Assembly: GCA_963712765.1 (NCBI GenBank)
Contig: CAVQIX010000004.1
Span: forward strand, 62,001 to 126,000
Direction of reading: 5' to 3'
Source of the DNA: CAXMST01 sp963712765
Lineage (GTDB): Bacteria > Actinomycetota > Thermoleophilia > Solirubrobacterales > 70-9
DNA length: 64,000 bases
Part shown: positions 45,379 through 53,494 of the stretch, piece by piece
Layout of the letters: every line of letters begins with the position of its first letter
How positions within the stretch are numbered: position 1 is the stretch's first letter
Translations under genes and position numbers: made by a program
The notes under the pieces: model-generated
Told to the model about the DNA's origin: nothing
The model's input: only the letters and a program-made list of their open reading frames with translations
The model's database searches: none

Positions 45379-46329
45379 CTACAGGGCCGGCAGCCGCTCG
45401 ACGGCTTCGGCGATCAGGGGGCCGCGCTGCTCCTCGGGCACTCCGGCAGCGAGCATCAGCCGGTGGCCGAGAACGGTCGGGGCGAGCTCCTGGACGTCGT
45501 CGGGCAGGACATGGTCGCGACCGCGCAGCGCCGCCAGCGCTTTCGCGGCGCGGAACAGCATCAGGCTCGCGCGCGGGCTCGCTCCCAGCTCGACCCGCGG
45601 ATCCTCCCGGGTGGCCGCCCCGAGCGAGACCACGTAGCGACGCAGCGGCTCGCTGCCGTGGACGGCCTTGGCGACCCGCTGAGCGGCGAGCACGGCGGCG
45701 ACGTCGGCGACCGGTTCGAGCTCGGAGACGAAGTCGCTGCCGGCGTGGACGTCGAGCATGTCGGCCTCCTCGCGAGCTCCCGGATAGCCGAGCGAGACGC
45801 TGACCATGAAGCGGTCGAGCTGCGCCTCGGGCAGCGGATAGGTGCCCTCGTACTCGATCGGATTCTGGGTGGCGAGCACGATGAAGGGCCGGGCGAGCTC
45901 ATGGGTGTGGGTGCCGGCGCTGACCGAGCGCTCCTGCATGCACTCGAGCAATCCCGATTGGGTCTTGGGCGAGGTCCGGTTCACCTCATCGACGAGCACG
46001 ACGTTGGCGAACACCGGTCCGGGATGGAACTCGAAGTCGTGGCTCTCGCGATTGAAGACCATCGTCCCGACCACGTCGGCCGGGAGCAGGTCCGCGGTGC
46101 ACTGGACCCGGGAGAACTCGGCGTCGAGGGAGCGGGCGAGGGAGCGGGCGAGCACGGTCTTGCCGACGCCGGGACGGTCCTCGATCAGGACGTGCCCCTC
46201 GGCGATCAGCGCCACGAGGAGGTTGCTCACCACCATCTCCGGCACCTTCACCGCGCGGGCGATGTTCTCGCGCAGTCGGGACCCGAGCTCTTCCACGGCA
46301 GCCGGATCGAAATCAGCAGAGGACTCCAC
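45379..46329 (-). CDS. MoxR-family AAA ATPase
   Basis: This is a 316-residue AAA+ chaperone-like ATPase with Walker A DRPGVGKTVLARSLA (about 56-70), Walker B VVLVDEVNRTSPKTQSGLLE (about 118-137), sensor 1 ATQNPIEYEGTYPLPEAQLD and a C-terminal lid with sensor Arg. It starts at GTG, with a TACCAT -10 element 8 bases upstream. It heads the three-gene MoxR-DUF58-transglutaminase operon and likely remodels or activates the partner complex. Confidence 0.93.
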   Translation of the reverse strand: MESSADFDPAAVEELGSRLRENIARAVKVPEMVVSNLLVALIAEGHVLIEDRPGVGKTVLARSLARSLDAEFSRVQCTADLLPADVVGTMVFNRESHDFEFHPGPVFANVVLVDEVNRTSPKTQSGLLECMQERSVSAGTHTHELARPFIVLATQNPIEYEGTYPLPEAQLDRFMVSVSLGYPGAREEADMLDVHAGSDFVSELEPVADVAAVLAAQRVAKAVHGSEPLRRYVVSLGAATREDPRVELGASPRASLMLFRAAKALAALRGRDHVLPDDVQELAPTVLGHRLMLAAGVPEEQRGPLIAEAVERLPAL

Positions 46330-46337
46330 CTCGGTAA

Positions 46338-46343
46338 ATGGTA
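46338..46343 (-). promoter_or_regulatory. -10 element TACCAT, leaderless start of moxR operon
   Basis: TACCAT on the minus strand ends 8 bases before the GTG at 46329. It is the only promoter-like site before the three-gene operon. Confidence 0.5.
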
Positions 46344-46378
46344 CGGACCCGCCTCGGCGGGCCGAGATCGAGGAGGAC

Positions 46379-47479
46379 TCAGGGCGCCGCGGGCGCCTCC
46401 GTGGCCGCGCCCGCCTCGGGCCGCACGCAGTAGCTGCCGTCGCTGAAGCCCTGGCCGGCGAGGCCGAAGGCCCAGTTGAAACGAGCCCGGTAATTCTCGA
46501 GGGCGATCACATTGGTGAGCTCGACCAGCTGCAGCTCGTTGAAATGGTCCCGCAGTCGGGCGAACAGCGAGTCGGTGATCTCGGCGGGGGTGCGCGACAT
46601 CCCGCTCGCGTAGTCGAGGACGACCCGCTCGAGCTCGTCGAAATGATTCCCGTCGCCGTAGGTGGGCAGCGCCCGCAGGTCCTCCTCGCTGACGTTCGCC
46701 GCGGTCGAGACGGCCGAGCCGTAGTCCAGGCACCACTCGCAGCCGCAGAGCATCGCCGTCCGCAGGACGGCCAGGTGCTTGAGTCGCTCGGGCACCTCGC
46801 TCGATCGCTCGGTCGCGAGCTCGAGGGCGCCGTATCCGGCCATCACCGTCGGGTTGTGGGCGAAGACGCGGATCGGGTCCATCACCTGGCCACCGCCGTG
46901 CTTGCGCGAGGATCGAAAGGCGTAACGGACCAGGGGGTTGCGGGAGCCGTCGCCCACACCCTCGATCCGTGGCCCTCGGGATCCGCTCGATCCGCTCGCG
47001 GACTGCTCGGTGGCCATCCTCCGGGCGCCCGCTCCGCCCGGCGCCTGATCCGGTCGCTCCCGGGCCACAACGACCAGGAGTGCAACCGGGATCAGCACCT
47101 GCGAGCCGAGCCCGATCACGTTCGCGATCACGTCCGGAGTGTCGAACGGCTCGAAGTTGAGGAAGTGGAAGATCGTGTGGGGAACGCTGAACAGCAGGAA
47201 GCTGCCGAGAGCGACCGCGACCAGGCGGCGCTCCAGGTAGATGCCGGCGGCGATCAGGACCGCGGCCGAGAGCAGGAACAGCCCTCCGACGTCTCGGACC
47301 AGGTGCTCGCTGTAGGAGGGGAGCAGGCCGACCCAGCCGCGTCCGAAGGGGAAGTCCTCGTAGAAGCCGAGCGGGGAGATCAGCGCGTAGAGGCCGAGGA
47401 ACCCCTGGATGCCGCCGAGCGCGAGCAGCGCTGCGCGGAACAGGGACGGTGGTCGTACGGTCTCGGTCTCAACCTGCAT
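46379..47479 (-). CDS. membrane domain fused to carboxymuconolactone decarboxylase/AhpD-like domain
   Basis: The 366-residue protein has two parts: four helices (about 13-140, including VRDVGGLFLLSAAVLIAAGIY, split at 61-81) and a soluble CMD/AhpD-like domain (about 180-360). The second has the redox-type CEWC (C247, C250, with C245 before it) in a helix, but lacks the His that usually follows the AhpD cysteines. A polar Ser/Gly linker joins them. I chose the ATG at 47479, 11 bases inside the end of the TetR gene; the frame is open further up as a shadow. Peroxide or electrophile defence is a guess from the fold and the regulator. Confidence 0.82.
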   Translation of the reverse strand: MQVETETVRPPSLFRAALLALGGIQGFLGLYALISPLGFYEDFPFGRGWVGLLPSYSEHLVRDVGGLFLLSAAVLIAAGIYLERRLVAVALGSFLLFSVPHTIFHFLNFEPFDTPDVIANVIGLGSQVLIPVALLVVVARERPDQAPGGAGARRMATEQSASGSSGSRGPRIEGVGDGSRNPLVRYAFRSSRKHGGGQVMDPIRVFAHNPTVMAGYGALELATERSSEVPERLKHLAVLRTAMLCGCEWCLDYGSAVSTAANVSEEDLRALPTYGDGNHFDELERVVLDYASGMSRTPAEITDSLFARLRDHFNELQLVELTNVIALENYRARFNWAFGLAGQGFSDGSYCVRPEAGAATEAPAAP

Positions 47480-48134
47480 CGTCTTTCCCTCCTGATCGGG
47501 GGTCGGGGTCGAGGAGCCGGGTGGCGAGATCCACCCAGGCGGAGATGAAGCGATCGCGCTCGACCACGGCGAGGCGATCGCCGAACATGAAGCCCTTGGT
47601 CGCGCGACCGACGAGGGCATCCATGAGCACCTCCGCGGTCGCCTCGTTGTCGGCGAGGACCAGCCCGAGAGCACCCGCGCGCGCGGTCAGCCAGGCGATC
47701 GCGATCGCCCGGCCGCGGGCGACGATCGCGTCGTGGAAGTCGGCGGCGACCTCGGGGAAGCGGTCGCCCTCCTTCATCACGATCTGTGCCAGCGCCCGCT
47801 CGCTCTCGAGCTCCCCGAGCACCATCCTCGCGATCAGCCGGAGCTCGGTCCCCAGATCCCCCTCGCCCCCTCGTGGCAGCATGTCGATGCGGGCGTCGAT
47901 CCGATCGACCTCGTCCATGCGATCGGCGAGCGCGGCACCCAGCAACGCGCGCTTGGAGGGGAAGTGCTTGTAGAGAGCGCCGCTGCGGGGAACGAGTCCC
48001 GCGGCCTGCTCGATCTCGCCGACCGAGGTCCCCTCATAGCCCTGGGCCGCGAAGAGCTCGAGGGCCGAGTCGAGCAGGCGCTGACGAGTGGGCTGCGAGG
48101 GGGTCGTCTGGGAGGCGGTCTCAGTTTTCGTCAT
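47469..48134 (-). CDS. TetR-family transcriptional regulator
   Basis: This 221-residue repressor-type protein has the N-terminal helix-turn-helix LLDSALELFAAQGYEGTSVGEIEQAAGLVPRSGALYKHFPSK (residues about 20-62; T-S-V-x-x-I and Y-x-H-F-x-S-K positions match). The ligand domain is the helical C-terminal part. A large operator-like dyad touches its start codon, pointing to self-repression. It overlaps the start of the membrane/AhpD-like fusion gene by 11 bases, so that gene is its probable target. Confidence 0.9.
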   Translation of the reverse strand: MTKTETASQTTPSQPTRQRLLDSALELFAAQGYEGTSVGEIEQAAGLVPRSGALYKHFPSKRALLGAALADRMDEVDRIDARIDMLPRGGEGDLGTELRLIARMVLGELESERALAQIVMKEGDRFPEVAADFHDAIVARGRAIAIAWLTARAGALGLVLADNEATAEVLMDALVGRATKGFMFGDRLAVVERDRFISAWVDLATRLLDPDPRSGGKDDAG

Positions 48135-48136
48135 AA

Positions 48137-48163
48137 CGAGTGTTTACCGATAGTAAACGCTCG
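48137..48163. promoter_or_regulatory. TetR operator palindrome
   Basis: CGAGTGTTTAC-CGATA-GTAAACGCTCG: 11-base arms that match at 10 positions, with a perfect GTTTAC/GTAAAC core. It begins 3 bases before the tetR ATG and covers a minus-strand TACTAT -10 element (48150-48155). A further half-like copy, CGTTTACCGCGAG, follows at about 48162-48174. Confidence 0.75.
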
Positions 48164-48190
48164 TTTACCGCGAGTCAAGCGGCCGGACGA

Positions 48191-49171
48191 TCAGCCGAGC
48201 GCTTCGTCGATCCACTCGAGCAGCCGCGGAAAGGACTGGTCGAGGTGATCGAGGAATACCTGGTGGCCCTGGCCCGGCAGCTCGACGTAGGTCGCCGTAG
48301 GCGGGTGGGCGCGTTCGAAGCAGCGCCGGGTGAACTCGGGGGTGACGAGCAGATCCTCGCTCCCGATCCAGACCTCGACCGGAGTCCGGACCTGCTCCCA
48401 GGGCCGATCGGGACGGAAGCCGAGGTAGCTCGCGGCCGAGCCGGCGGTCACATGGAAGTTGAAGACGTCGTCGCGCTCGGAGTCGAAGCTGGCCTGGGTC
48501 CTTGGATCGAGCGCCACGTGGTCATAGTCGGCGAGCTGGCGGATCGGGACCGGCGCCTTGCCCGCGATGCGGCCGATCGCGCCCATCAGCGGTCGCTTCC
48601 ATCGCATCGATGGATCGATCTCGACCTCGGGATGGGCGATGCAGTGGCAGAGAACCGCATCAGCGTCGACGTCGCGGGTCAGCGAGTACCAGAGGGTGAA
48701 GCCGCCGAGCGAGTCGCCGACCATGATCACCGGGCCGCCGTAGCGCGCGCGGGCCCAGCGCAGCGAGGCATCGACGACCTCCAGTGCCCAGGGCAGCGGG
48801 CAGTGGCCGCGATGGCCCCCGGAGAGACCATGCCCGGGCCGGTCGACCGCGACCGTGTTGAAGCCGGCCTCAGCGAGACGACCGGCGAGTGGCGTGAAGC
48901 GGCGGACGTGGTCGCCTAGGCCGTGGTGGACGACGACCGTCGGGGAGTCGGGGCCAACCGCGTGCACCTCCATGTGGACGCTGAGATCGCGGAAGCGCAT
49001 GAACTCGTGCTCGGCCGCCGCCAGTGCGCGCTCGAGATCGACGCCGTCGAAGCCCGGCATCGGCTCGGACCCGGTCAGCCCCGCGTCCTCGCGGAGGACC
49101 TGGTTGGGCGCCGCCAGCGCCCGCTCGAGCGCCTCGCGCCCGGAGCCCGGCGGGGGCGGGGTGAAGCTCAT
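48191..49171 (-). CDS. alpha/beta hydrolase, monoacylglycerol-lipase-like
   Basis: This 326-residue cytoplasmic hydrolase has VVHHGLGDHVRRF (oxyanion loop), DRPGHGLSGGHRG, the nucleophile elbow VGDSLGGFTL and the late His in LPGQGHQVFLDH; an Asp near IGSEDLLVTPE completes the triad. The pattern matches serine-aminopeptidase/lysophospholipase-type proteins. It starts inside the end of an upstream membrane protein gene (ATGA overlap), so both are expressed together. Confidence 0.88.
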   Translation of the reverse strand: MSFTPPPPGSGREALERALAAPNQVLREDAGLTGSEPMPGFDGVDLERALAAAEHEFMRFRDLSVHMEVHAVGPDSPTVVVHHGLGDHVRRFTPLAGRLAEAGFNTVAVDRPGHGLSGGHRGHCPLPWALEVVDASLRWARARYGGPVIMVGDSLGGFTLWYSLTRDVDADAVLCHCIAHPEVEIDPSMRWKRPLMGAIGRIAGKAPVPIRQLADYDHVALDPRTQASFDSERDDVFNFHVTAGSAASYLGFRPDRPWEQVRTPVEVWIGSEDLLVTPEFTRRCFERAHPPTATYVELPGQGHQVFLDHLDQSFPRLLEWIDEALG

Positions 49172-50061
49172 CCCCGCTGCTTACGCTTACGCCTGTTGTC
49201 CCGGCGGTCGGGGCGGTTGGGATCGGCATCGGCCTCTGGCTCCGGATCGGGGCCCTCATCCAGCGGTGGCTCGAGCAGCTCGCGGCCGCTCCCCTCGAAG
49301 TCCTCGGCCCGGGCGGGCTCCTCATCGGAGGCGGGCGGCGGATCGCCGGCCTTCGGCCAGGGCATCGCCTCGCCGGTGTCCCAGGCGGGTGGGCGCGGAC
49401 CACGCATCCAGCCCGCGATCAGGAGGCTGACGGCGATTGCCCAGATCGCAAGGGCAAAGGTCCCGAGCAGGAAGAAGCCGACGCCGAGCGCCATGCCGAG
49501 GGTGCCGAGGAACCTCGTCAACAGGCCCGCGCGCATCGCCTGCAGAGAGGTGTAGACGATCGCGACGATCATCCCGAGCGCTCCCGCGAGCTGCAGGCCG
49601 GTGAATATCGACCAGGTCGACTGGTCGAAGAGCGTGTCCTCGGCGAACTGATCGACGTTCTCCGCAGCATCCATTCCATCGAGGAAGATCGGCAGCGCCG
49701 AGTCGTAGGCGAAGTAGAAGACCACCAACGAGACGGCGAGGAACAGCGGGCCGGCGATGGTGAGACCGATCAGCCCGCGACGGATCGAATCGCTGCGGTC
49801 CATCGTCGCCCTGAAGAGAAAGATCAAGGGGGCGATGAAGAGCAGGAGGCCGAGGGCCTGGATCAACTGGCTGACCAGGACTCCGCCGCTCTCGGCGTCG
49901 AAGGCGATCAGGCGCTCGGCGTAGGCGTCGCGGGCAACCGAGTTGAAATCGGTACCGAAGCCGGCGAAGCCCGGGACCAGTAGCAGGACGGCGCTGAGCA
50001 ATCCGAGGATCCCGGCGGTGCGGCCGGCATTGCGCTCGCGCTCGATCTCCTCTTCGGTCAT
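49168..50061 (-). CDS. hypothetical membrane protein with charged tail
   Basis: I do not recognise this family. The 297-residue protein has six predicted helices: about 18-38, 65-85, 100-120, 150-175, 185-205 and near 210-225 (GMALGVGFFLLGTFALAIWA). A 75-residue hydrophilic tail follows, rich in Pro, Glu and Asp and ending in a very basic stretch (RRDNRRKRKQRG). I prefer the ATG at 50061 because GAGGG lies 7 bases before it; an ATG six codons upstream (50079) is also possible. It overlaps the lipase gene. Confidence 0.72.
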   Translation of the reverse strand: MTEEEIERERNAGRTAGILGLLSAVLLLVPGFAGFGTDFNSVARDAYAERLIAFDAESGGVLVSQLIQALGLLLFIAPLIFLFRATMDRSDSIRRGLIGLTIAGPLFLAVSLVVFYFAYDSALPIFLDGMDAAENVDQFAEDTLFDQSTWSIFTGLQLAGALGMIVAIVYTSLQAMRAGLLTRFLGTLGMALGVGFFLLGTFALAIWAIAVSLLIAGWMRGPRPPAWDTGEAMPWPKAGDPPPASDEEPARAEDFEGSGRELLEPPLDEGPDPEPEADADPNRPDRRDNRRKRKQRG

Positions 50062-50088
50062 GGAGTGGCCCTCGTTCATGGAGCGGCG

Positions 50089-50095
50089 TATCTTA
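50089..50095. promoter_or_regulatory. overlapping divergent -10 elements TATCTTA
   Basis: Read on the plus strand, TATCTT (50089-50094) ends 6 bases before the GTG of the ACT-domain gene. Read on the minus strand, TAAGAT (50095-50090) lies 10 bases before the ATG at 50079. The two promoters would share five base pairs. Confidence 0.5.
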
Positions 50096-50100
50096 GGCGC

Positions 50101-50643
50101 GTGAGCCATTTCGCCGTCAGCGCCGTCGGCCGTGACCGCCCCGGGATCGTGGCGGCGATCACCGCCGGGCTGCTCGAACTGGAGGGCAACGTCGAGGACT
50201 CGCGGATGACGATCCTCCGCGGTCACTTCGTGGTGATGCTGATCGTCTCGCTCCCAGGTCAGCATGACGGCAACGGCCGCGAGGCACTCGAACGGCGCCT
50301 GACGCCGGTCCGCGAGGAGCTCGGCCTCGACGCGCTGACGGTCGCCGAAGTCTCCGAGCTCGATCACAGCGGGGTCGAGCCGACCCACGTGATCACCGTC
50401 TATGGGGCCGATCACCCGGGGATCGTGCACTCGATCAGCGCCGAGCTGGCCGGGCGCGGGGTCAACATCACCGATCTGCAAACCAAGCTGGCCGGAGCCG
50501 AGGGGAGCCCGATCTACGTGATGATGCTCGAGGTCGAGCTCGACGATGCCGACCCTGGCGAGCTCAGCGCGGCGCTGGCAGGGGTCGGCCACAGCGCCGC
50601 GGTCGAGGTCTCGATCGGGGAGCTCGACACCGAGGCGCTGTAG
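50101..50643 (+). CDS. double ACT-domain protein, GcvR-like
   Basis: The 180-residue protein consists of two ACT domains: FAVSAVGRDRPGIVAAITAGL with its following strands, and VITVYGADHPGIVHSISAEL with NITDLQTKLAG. The D-x-P-G-I-V motif that binds amino acids occurs in both. GcvR-type proteins regulate glycine cleavage or sense amino acids; this one has no DNA-binding domain. It starts at GTG with a -10 element 6 bases upstream. The frame is open 12 codons further up, but that part covers the promoter. Confidence 0.85.
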   Translation: MSHFAVSAVGRDRPGIVAAITAGLLELEGNVEDSRMTILRGHFVVMLIVSLPGQHDGNGREALERRLTPVREELGLDALTVAEVSELDHSGVEPTHVITVYGADHPGIVHSISAELAGRGVNITDLQTKLAGAEGSPIYVMMLEVELDDADPGELSAALAGVGHSAAVEVSIGELDTEAL

Positions 50644-50674
50644 ATGGACGTCGGCGCCCGGGCGCGGTGAGCCG

Positions 50675-51160
50675 ATGGCCGTCCGCGACGTACTGCTCTA
50701 CCCCGATCCGCGGCTGAAGCAGGTCTGCACACCTGCCCAGCCGGAGGAGGCCGAGCGGGTGGGGGACGACCTTCTCGAGACGATGCGGGACTTCGGCCAC
50801 TGCGTCGGCATCGCCGCCCCTCAACTCGGGGAGCTGGTCAGGGTCGCGGTGGTCGACGTCAGCTCCCATCCGAAGGCCGAGACCGACAACGGCGAGCTGG
50901 TGCTGGTCAACCCGAGAGTGGTGGCGGAAGCGGGTGCGGACATCGCGCGTGAGGGCTGCCTCTCGATCCCCGACCTGACCGCGAACGTCCGGCGCTCGAC
51001 AGCGATCACGGTCGAGCACGTCGGCGGCACGATCCACAGCAGCGGCTTTGAGGCCCGATGCATCCTCCACGAGATCGATCACCTCGACGGGATCCTGTTC
51101 CTCGACCGCGTCGCCTCGATCGTCGACGACGTCTTCCGCCGCAAGAGCTACAGCGGCTAG
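50675..51160 (+). CDS. def: peptide deformylase
   Basis: This 161-residue metalloenzyme removes the formyl group from new proteins. All three signature motifs are present: VGIAAPQLG (GxGxAAxQ type), EGCLSIPD with the metal Cys, and HEIDHLDG with the HExxH metal site. The ATG at 50675 starts the family's usual N-terminus (AVRDVLLYPDPRLKQ). It is convergent with the arginase-like gene, and the two stop codons share the four bases CTAG (51157-51160). Confidence 0.95.
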   Translation: MAVRDVLLYPDPRLKQVCTPAQPEEAERVGDDLLETMRDFGHCVGIAAPQLGELVRVAVVDVSSHPKAETDNGELVLVNPRVVAEAGADIAREGCLSIPDLTANVRRSTAITVEHVGGTIHSSGFEARCILHEIDHLDGILFLDRVASIVDDVFRRKSYSG

Positions 51161-52077
51161 CCCAGCGCTGCGGCGACCAGGGCGGCGAGCCGCTCAGCGC
51201 AAGCGCCGGTTGGATCGCGGTCGCTGTTGAGATCGGCGACGCTGGCGCCGATCAGCGCCGGCGAAGACCCGAGCGGCGCGATCAACATTGCGGTCTGCTC
51301 CCAGCTCAGACCGCCCCGCTCCGGGTAGCTCACGGCCGGCATCGCGGCCGGATCGAGCACGTCCGCGTCGAGGTGCAACCAGAATCGGCCCGGGCCCGAT
51401 GCGAGCCGGCGCTCGATCCGCTCCCCGAGCGCGGCGGGATCGTCGATTGCGGCCGCCTCGATCGCCTCGATCGCCGGGTCGAGCAGGTCGCGCTCGAGGA
51501 CGACGGGCCGATCGGTCGCACTCGGAGGTTCCGGCTCAGGCCGGTAGCCGGCGACGATCACCCCGGCCGGCTCGATGATCGGCACCTCACCGGCCAGGCC
51601 CGTGAGCCCGGATGGACCGCGGCCGGTGACGATCGCGAGCTCGGTGTCGGCGCACTCACCGGTCGGCGAGCTGTGCGGATCGTAGAAGTCGAGGTGGCCG
51701 TCGATGAAGGCGAGGCCGATGGCCGCTCCCGGCTCGGCCACCCGCGCACCGGCGAGAGCGCCGATCAGCAGGGTGCAGTCGCCGCCGAGGACCAGCGGAC
51801 GCTCGCCGTCGGCGAGCACCTGACCGACGGCCTTGCGCAGCTGCTCGGATGCCGCCAGGAGATCGGGGTAGCCGATCAGCCCGGTCTCAGGATCACGGCG
51901 ATGCTCGCGAATCCGCGCCGCGACATCGCCCCGATCGGTGGCTCCGAGGGCGTCGAGAAGTCCCGCCTGCCGCAACGCAGCGGGCGCCCGCTCCTCGCCC
52001 TCACTGCGCCCGGCGCTGTCGAGCGGTGCGCCGATCGCCGCCCAACGGGGCCGCGCCGGCTCAGCGGCGCTCGCCAT
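51157..52077 (-). CDS. arginase/agmatinase-family ureohydrolase-like protein
   Basis: From the ATG at 52077 the protein has 306 residues (an in-frame ATG at 52116 is also possible). The ureohydrolase fold is clear: LGGDCTLLIG, FIDGHLDFYDP and HLDADVLDPAAMP. The usual GGDHS histidine is Cys here, so one manganese ligand differs, while the D-x-H-x-D and D-x-D-x-x-D motifs are kept. Substrate specificity cannot be assigned. The start overlaps a small upstream gene, which suggests coupled translation. Confidence 0.82.
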   Translation of the reverse strand: MASAAEPARPRWAAIGAPLDSAGRSEGEERAPAALRQAGLLDALGATDRGDVAARIREHRRDPETGLIGYPDLLAASEQLRKAVGQVLADGERPLVLGGDCTLLIGALAGARVAEPGAAIGLAFIDGHLDFYDPHSSPTGECADTELAIVTGRGPSGLTGLAGEVPIIEPAGVIVAGYRPEPEPPSATDRPVVLERDLLDPAIEAIEAAAIDDPAALGERIERRLASGPGRFWLHLDADVLDPAAMPAVSYPERGGLSWEQTAMLIAPLGSSPALIGASVADLNSDRDPTGACAERLAALVAAALG

Positions 52078-52291
52078 CTCCGGGCCGCTCCTCCGGCTCG
52101 TCCCGTTGCTCGCCAAGCAGACGCTGTTCGCCGCCCGGGCGGATCGGGTAGTACTCGTGATCGGTCGGCTCGGCGATCCGGCTTATTCGCTCGCCGACGC
52201 CGAGGACGACGTCGAGGAACGGCGCCGCGAGCGCGATCAGGCCCTCGACGCGGGCCCGGGTCGTTTTCTGGGCGGGGGTGAGGTTCGCCAC
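52061..52291 (-). CDS. small conserved-looking hypothetical protein
   Basis: This 76-residue protein starts at GTG: MANLTPAQKTTRARVEGLIAL, then APFLDVVLGVGERISRIAEP and DHEYYPIRP, with a charged Arg/Glu tail. It has one short hydrophobic helix (about 17-33) and no known domain. A TACGTT -10 element lies 6 bases before the GTG, as for other leaderless genes here, which supports a real gene. It overlaps the arginase-like start. Confidence 0.65.
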   Translation of the reverse strand: MANLTPAQKTTRARVEGLIALAAPFLDVVLGVGERISRIAEPTDHEYYPIRPGGEQRLLGEQRDEPEERPGDGERR

Positions 52292-52297
52292 GGGACT

Positions 52298-52303
52298 AAC
52301 GTA
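52298..52303 (-). promoter_or_regulatory. -10 element TACGTT, leaderless start of small gene
   Basis: TACGTT on the minus strand ends 6 bases before the GTG at 52291. It would drive the small gene and the arginase-like gene. Confidence 0.45.
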
Positions 52304-52362
52304 GCGCCCGAGCGCTCGGCACGGCCCAGCCGCGGAACGGAGGCCGGCCGGAATCAGTCATC

Positions 52363-52368
52363 TAGGCT
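52363..52368 (+). promoter_or_regulatory. -10 element TAGGCT, leaderless start
   Basis: TAGGCT ends 8 bases before the ATG of the saccharopine-dehydrogenase-like gene at 52377. Confidence 0.5.
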
Positions 52369-52376
52369 TTCGCGCG

Positions 52377-53489
52377 ATGACCGACCTCAAGCAGTCCGGC
52401 CCGATCGTCGTCTACGGGGCGAGCGGCTACACAGGCAGGCTGATCGCCCGCGAACTCGACCGCCGCGGCGCGGAGTTCGTTCTCGCGGGTCGCACGCTCG
52501 GCAAGCTCGAGCGGGTTGCCTCCGAGCTCGCAGGCTCGCCTGAGATCGCCGCGGTTCCGCTCGACGATGCCGCCGGCCTGCGCTCGCTGCTCGACGGCGC
52601 CGGCGCCGTGATCGCCTGCGCGGGACCGTTCACTCTTCACGGCGACGCCGTCCTCGGGGCGGCGGTCGAGACCGGCGTCCACTACCTCGACACCACCGGT
52701 GAGCAGCCCTTCATCCACTCCGTCTTCGAGCGCCACGGCAACGCCGCCGAAGCGAGCGGCGCCGCACTGGTCAGCGGGATGGGGTTCGACTACCTGCCCG
52801 GTGATCTGCTCGCCGCGCTGACCGGAGCCGAACTCGGACCGATCTCCGATCTGACGCTCGCGTATGCGATCCGCGGCTTCGGGCCGACCCGGGGGACGGC
52901 GCTCTCGGCCCTGGAGATGATCAGCGGCGGCGACCTCGAGTGGCAGGACGGCACCTACCGCGAGGCCGATCGCAGCACCGGACGCGGCAGCTTCGACTTC
53001 CCCTCGCCGCTCGGCCGCCAGCGCGTCGGCCGCTATCCGGCCGGAGAGCAGATCACGGTTCCCAGGCACCTCGACACGGAGAACGTGAGCACCGTGATCG
53101 CACTCGGGTCGGTAACGCCGCCGCTGCTCGGCCCGCTCGCCGGCCCCACGATGACGGCGACGGGCTACCTGATGGACACCCCCGTGCGCTCGCTCGCGGC
53201 GAAGCTGATCGAGCGCCTGCCGGAGGGACCGGACGAGGCCAGCCGCAAGGCCGTTCGCTACACGATCGTATGCGAAGCGAGCGGCGCCGAGGGTAGCCGT
53301 CGCGGGGTACTGCGGGGCGGGGACATCTACGGGATCACCGCGGTCATCACCAGCGAGGGCGCCCTGCGGATGGCGGCCCCCGGCTACGATCGCAGAGGCG
53401 CGCTCGCCCCGGCGCAGGCTTACGAACCGGCGTCGTTCCTGCGGGCGCTCGCCGACCACGGCGTCAGCTACGAGATCCTGGATCGCTGA
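52377..53489 (+). CDS. saccharopine dehydrogenase-like / trans-acting enoyl reductase-type protein
   Basis: This is a 370-residue NAD(P)-binding protein. VVYGASGYTGRLIARELDRR at the N-terminus is the Rossmann motif of the saccharopine dehydrogenase-like family, followed by VLAGRTLGKL and the conserved HYLDTTGEQPFI and GMGFDYLPGDL stretches. Actinobacterial members include trans-acting enoyl reductases for complex lipids; the real lysine-pathway enzyme differs. Function is otherwise unknown. A zinc-ribbon protein gene follows after 5 bases. Confidence 0.82.
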   Translation: MTDLKQSGPIVVYGASGYTGRLIARELDRRGAEFVLAGRTLGKLERVASELAGSPEIAAVPLDDAAGLRSLLDGAGAVIACAGPFTLHGDAVLGAAVETGVHYLDTTGEQPFIHSVFERHGNAAEASGAALVSGMGFDYLPGDLLAALTGAELGPISDLTLAYAIRGFGPTRGTALSALEMISGGDLEWQDGTYREADRSTGRGSFDFPSPLGRQRVGRYPAGEQITVPRHLDTENVSTVIALGSVTPPLLGPLAGPTMTATGYLMDTPVRSLAAKLIERLPEGPDEASRKAVRYTIVCEASGAEGSRRGVLRGGDIYGITAVITSEGALRMAAPGYDRRGALAPAQAYEPASFLRALADHGVSYEILDR

Positions 53490-53494
53490 GCACG

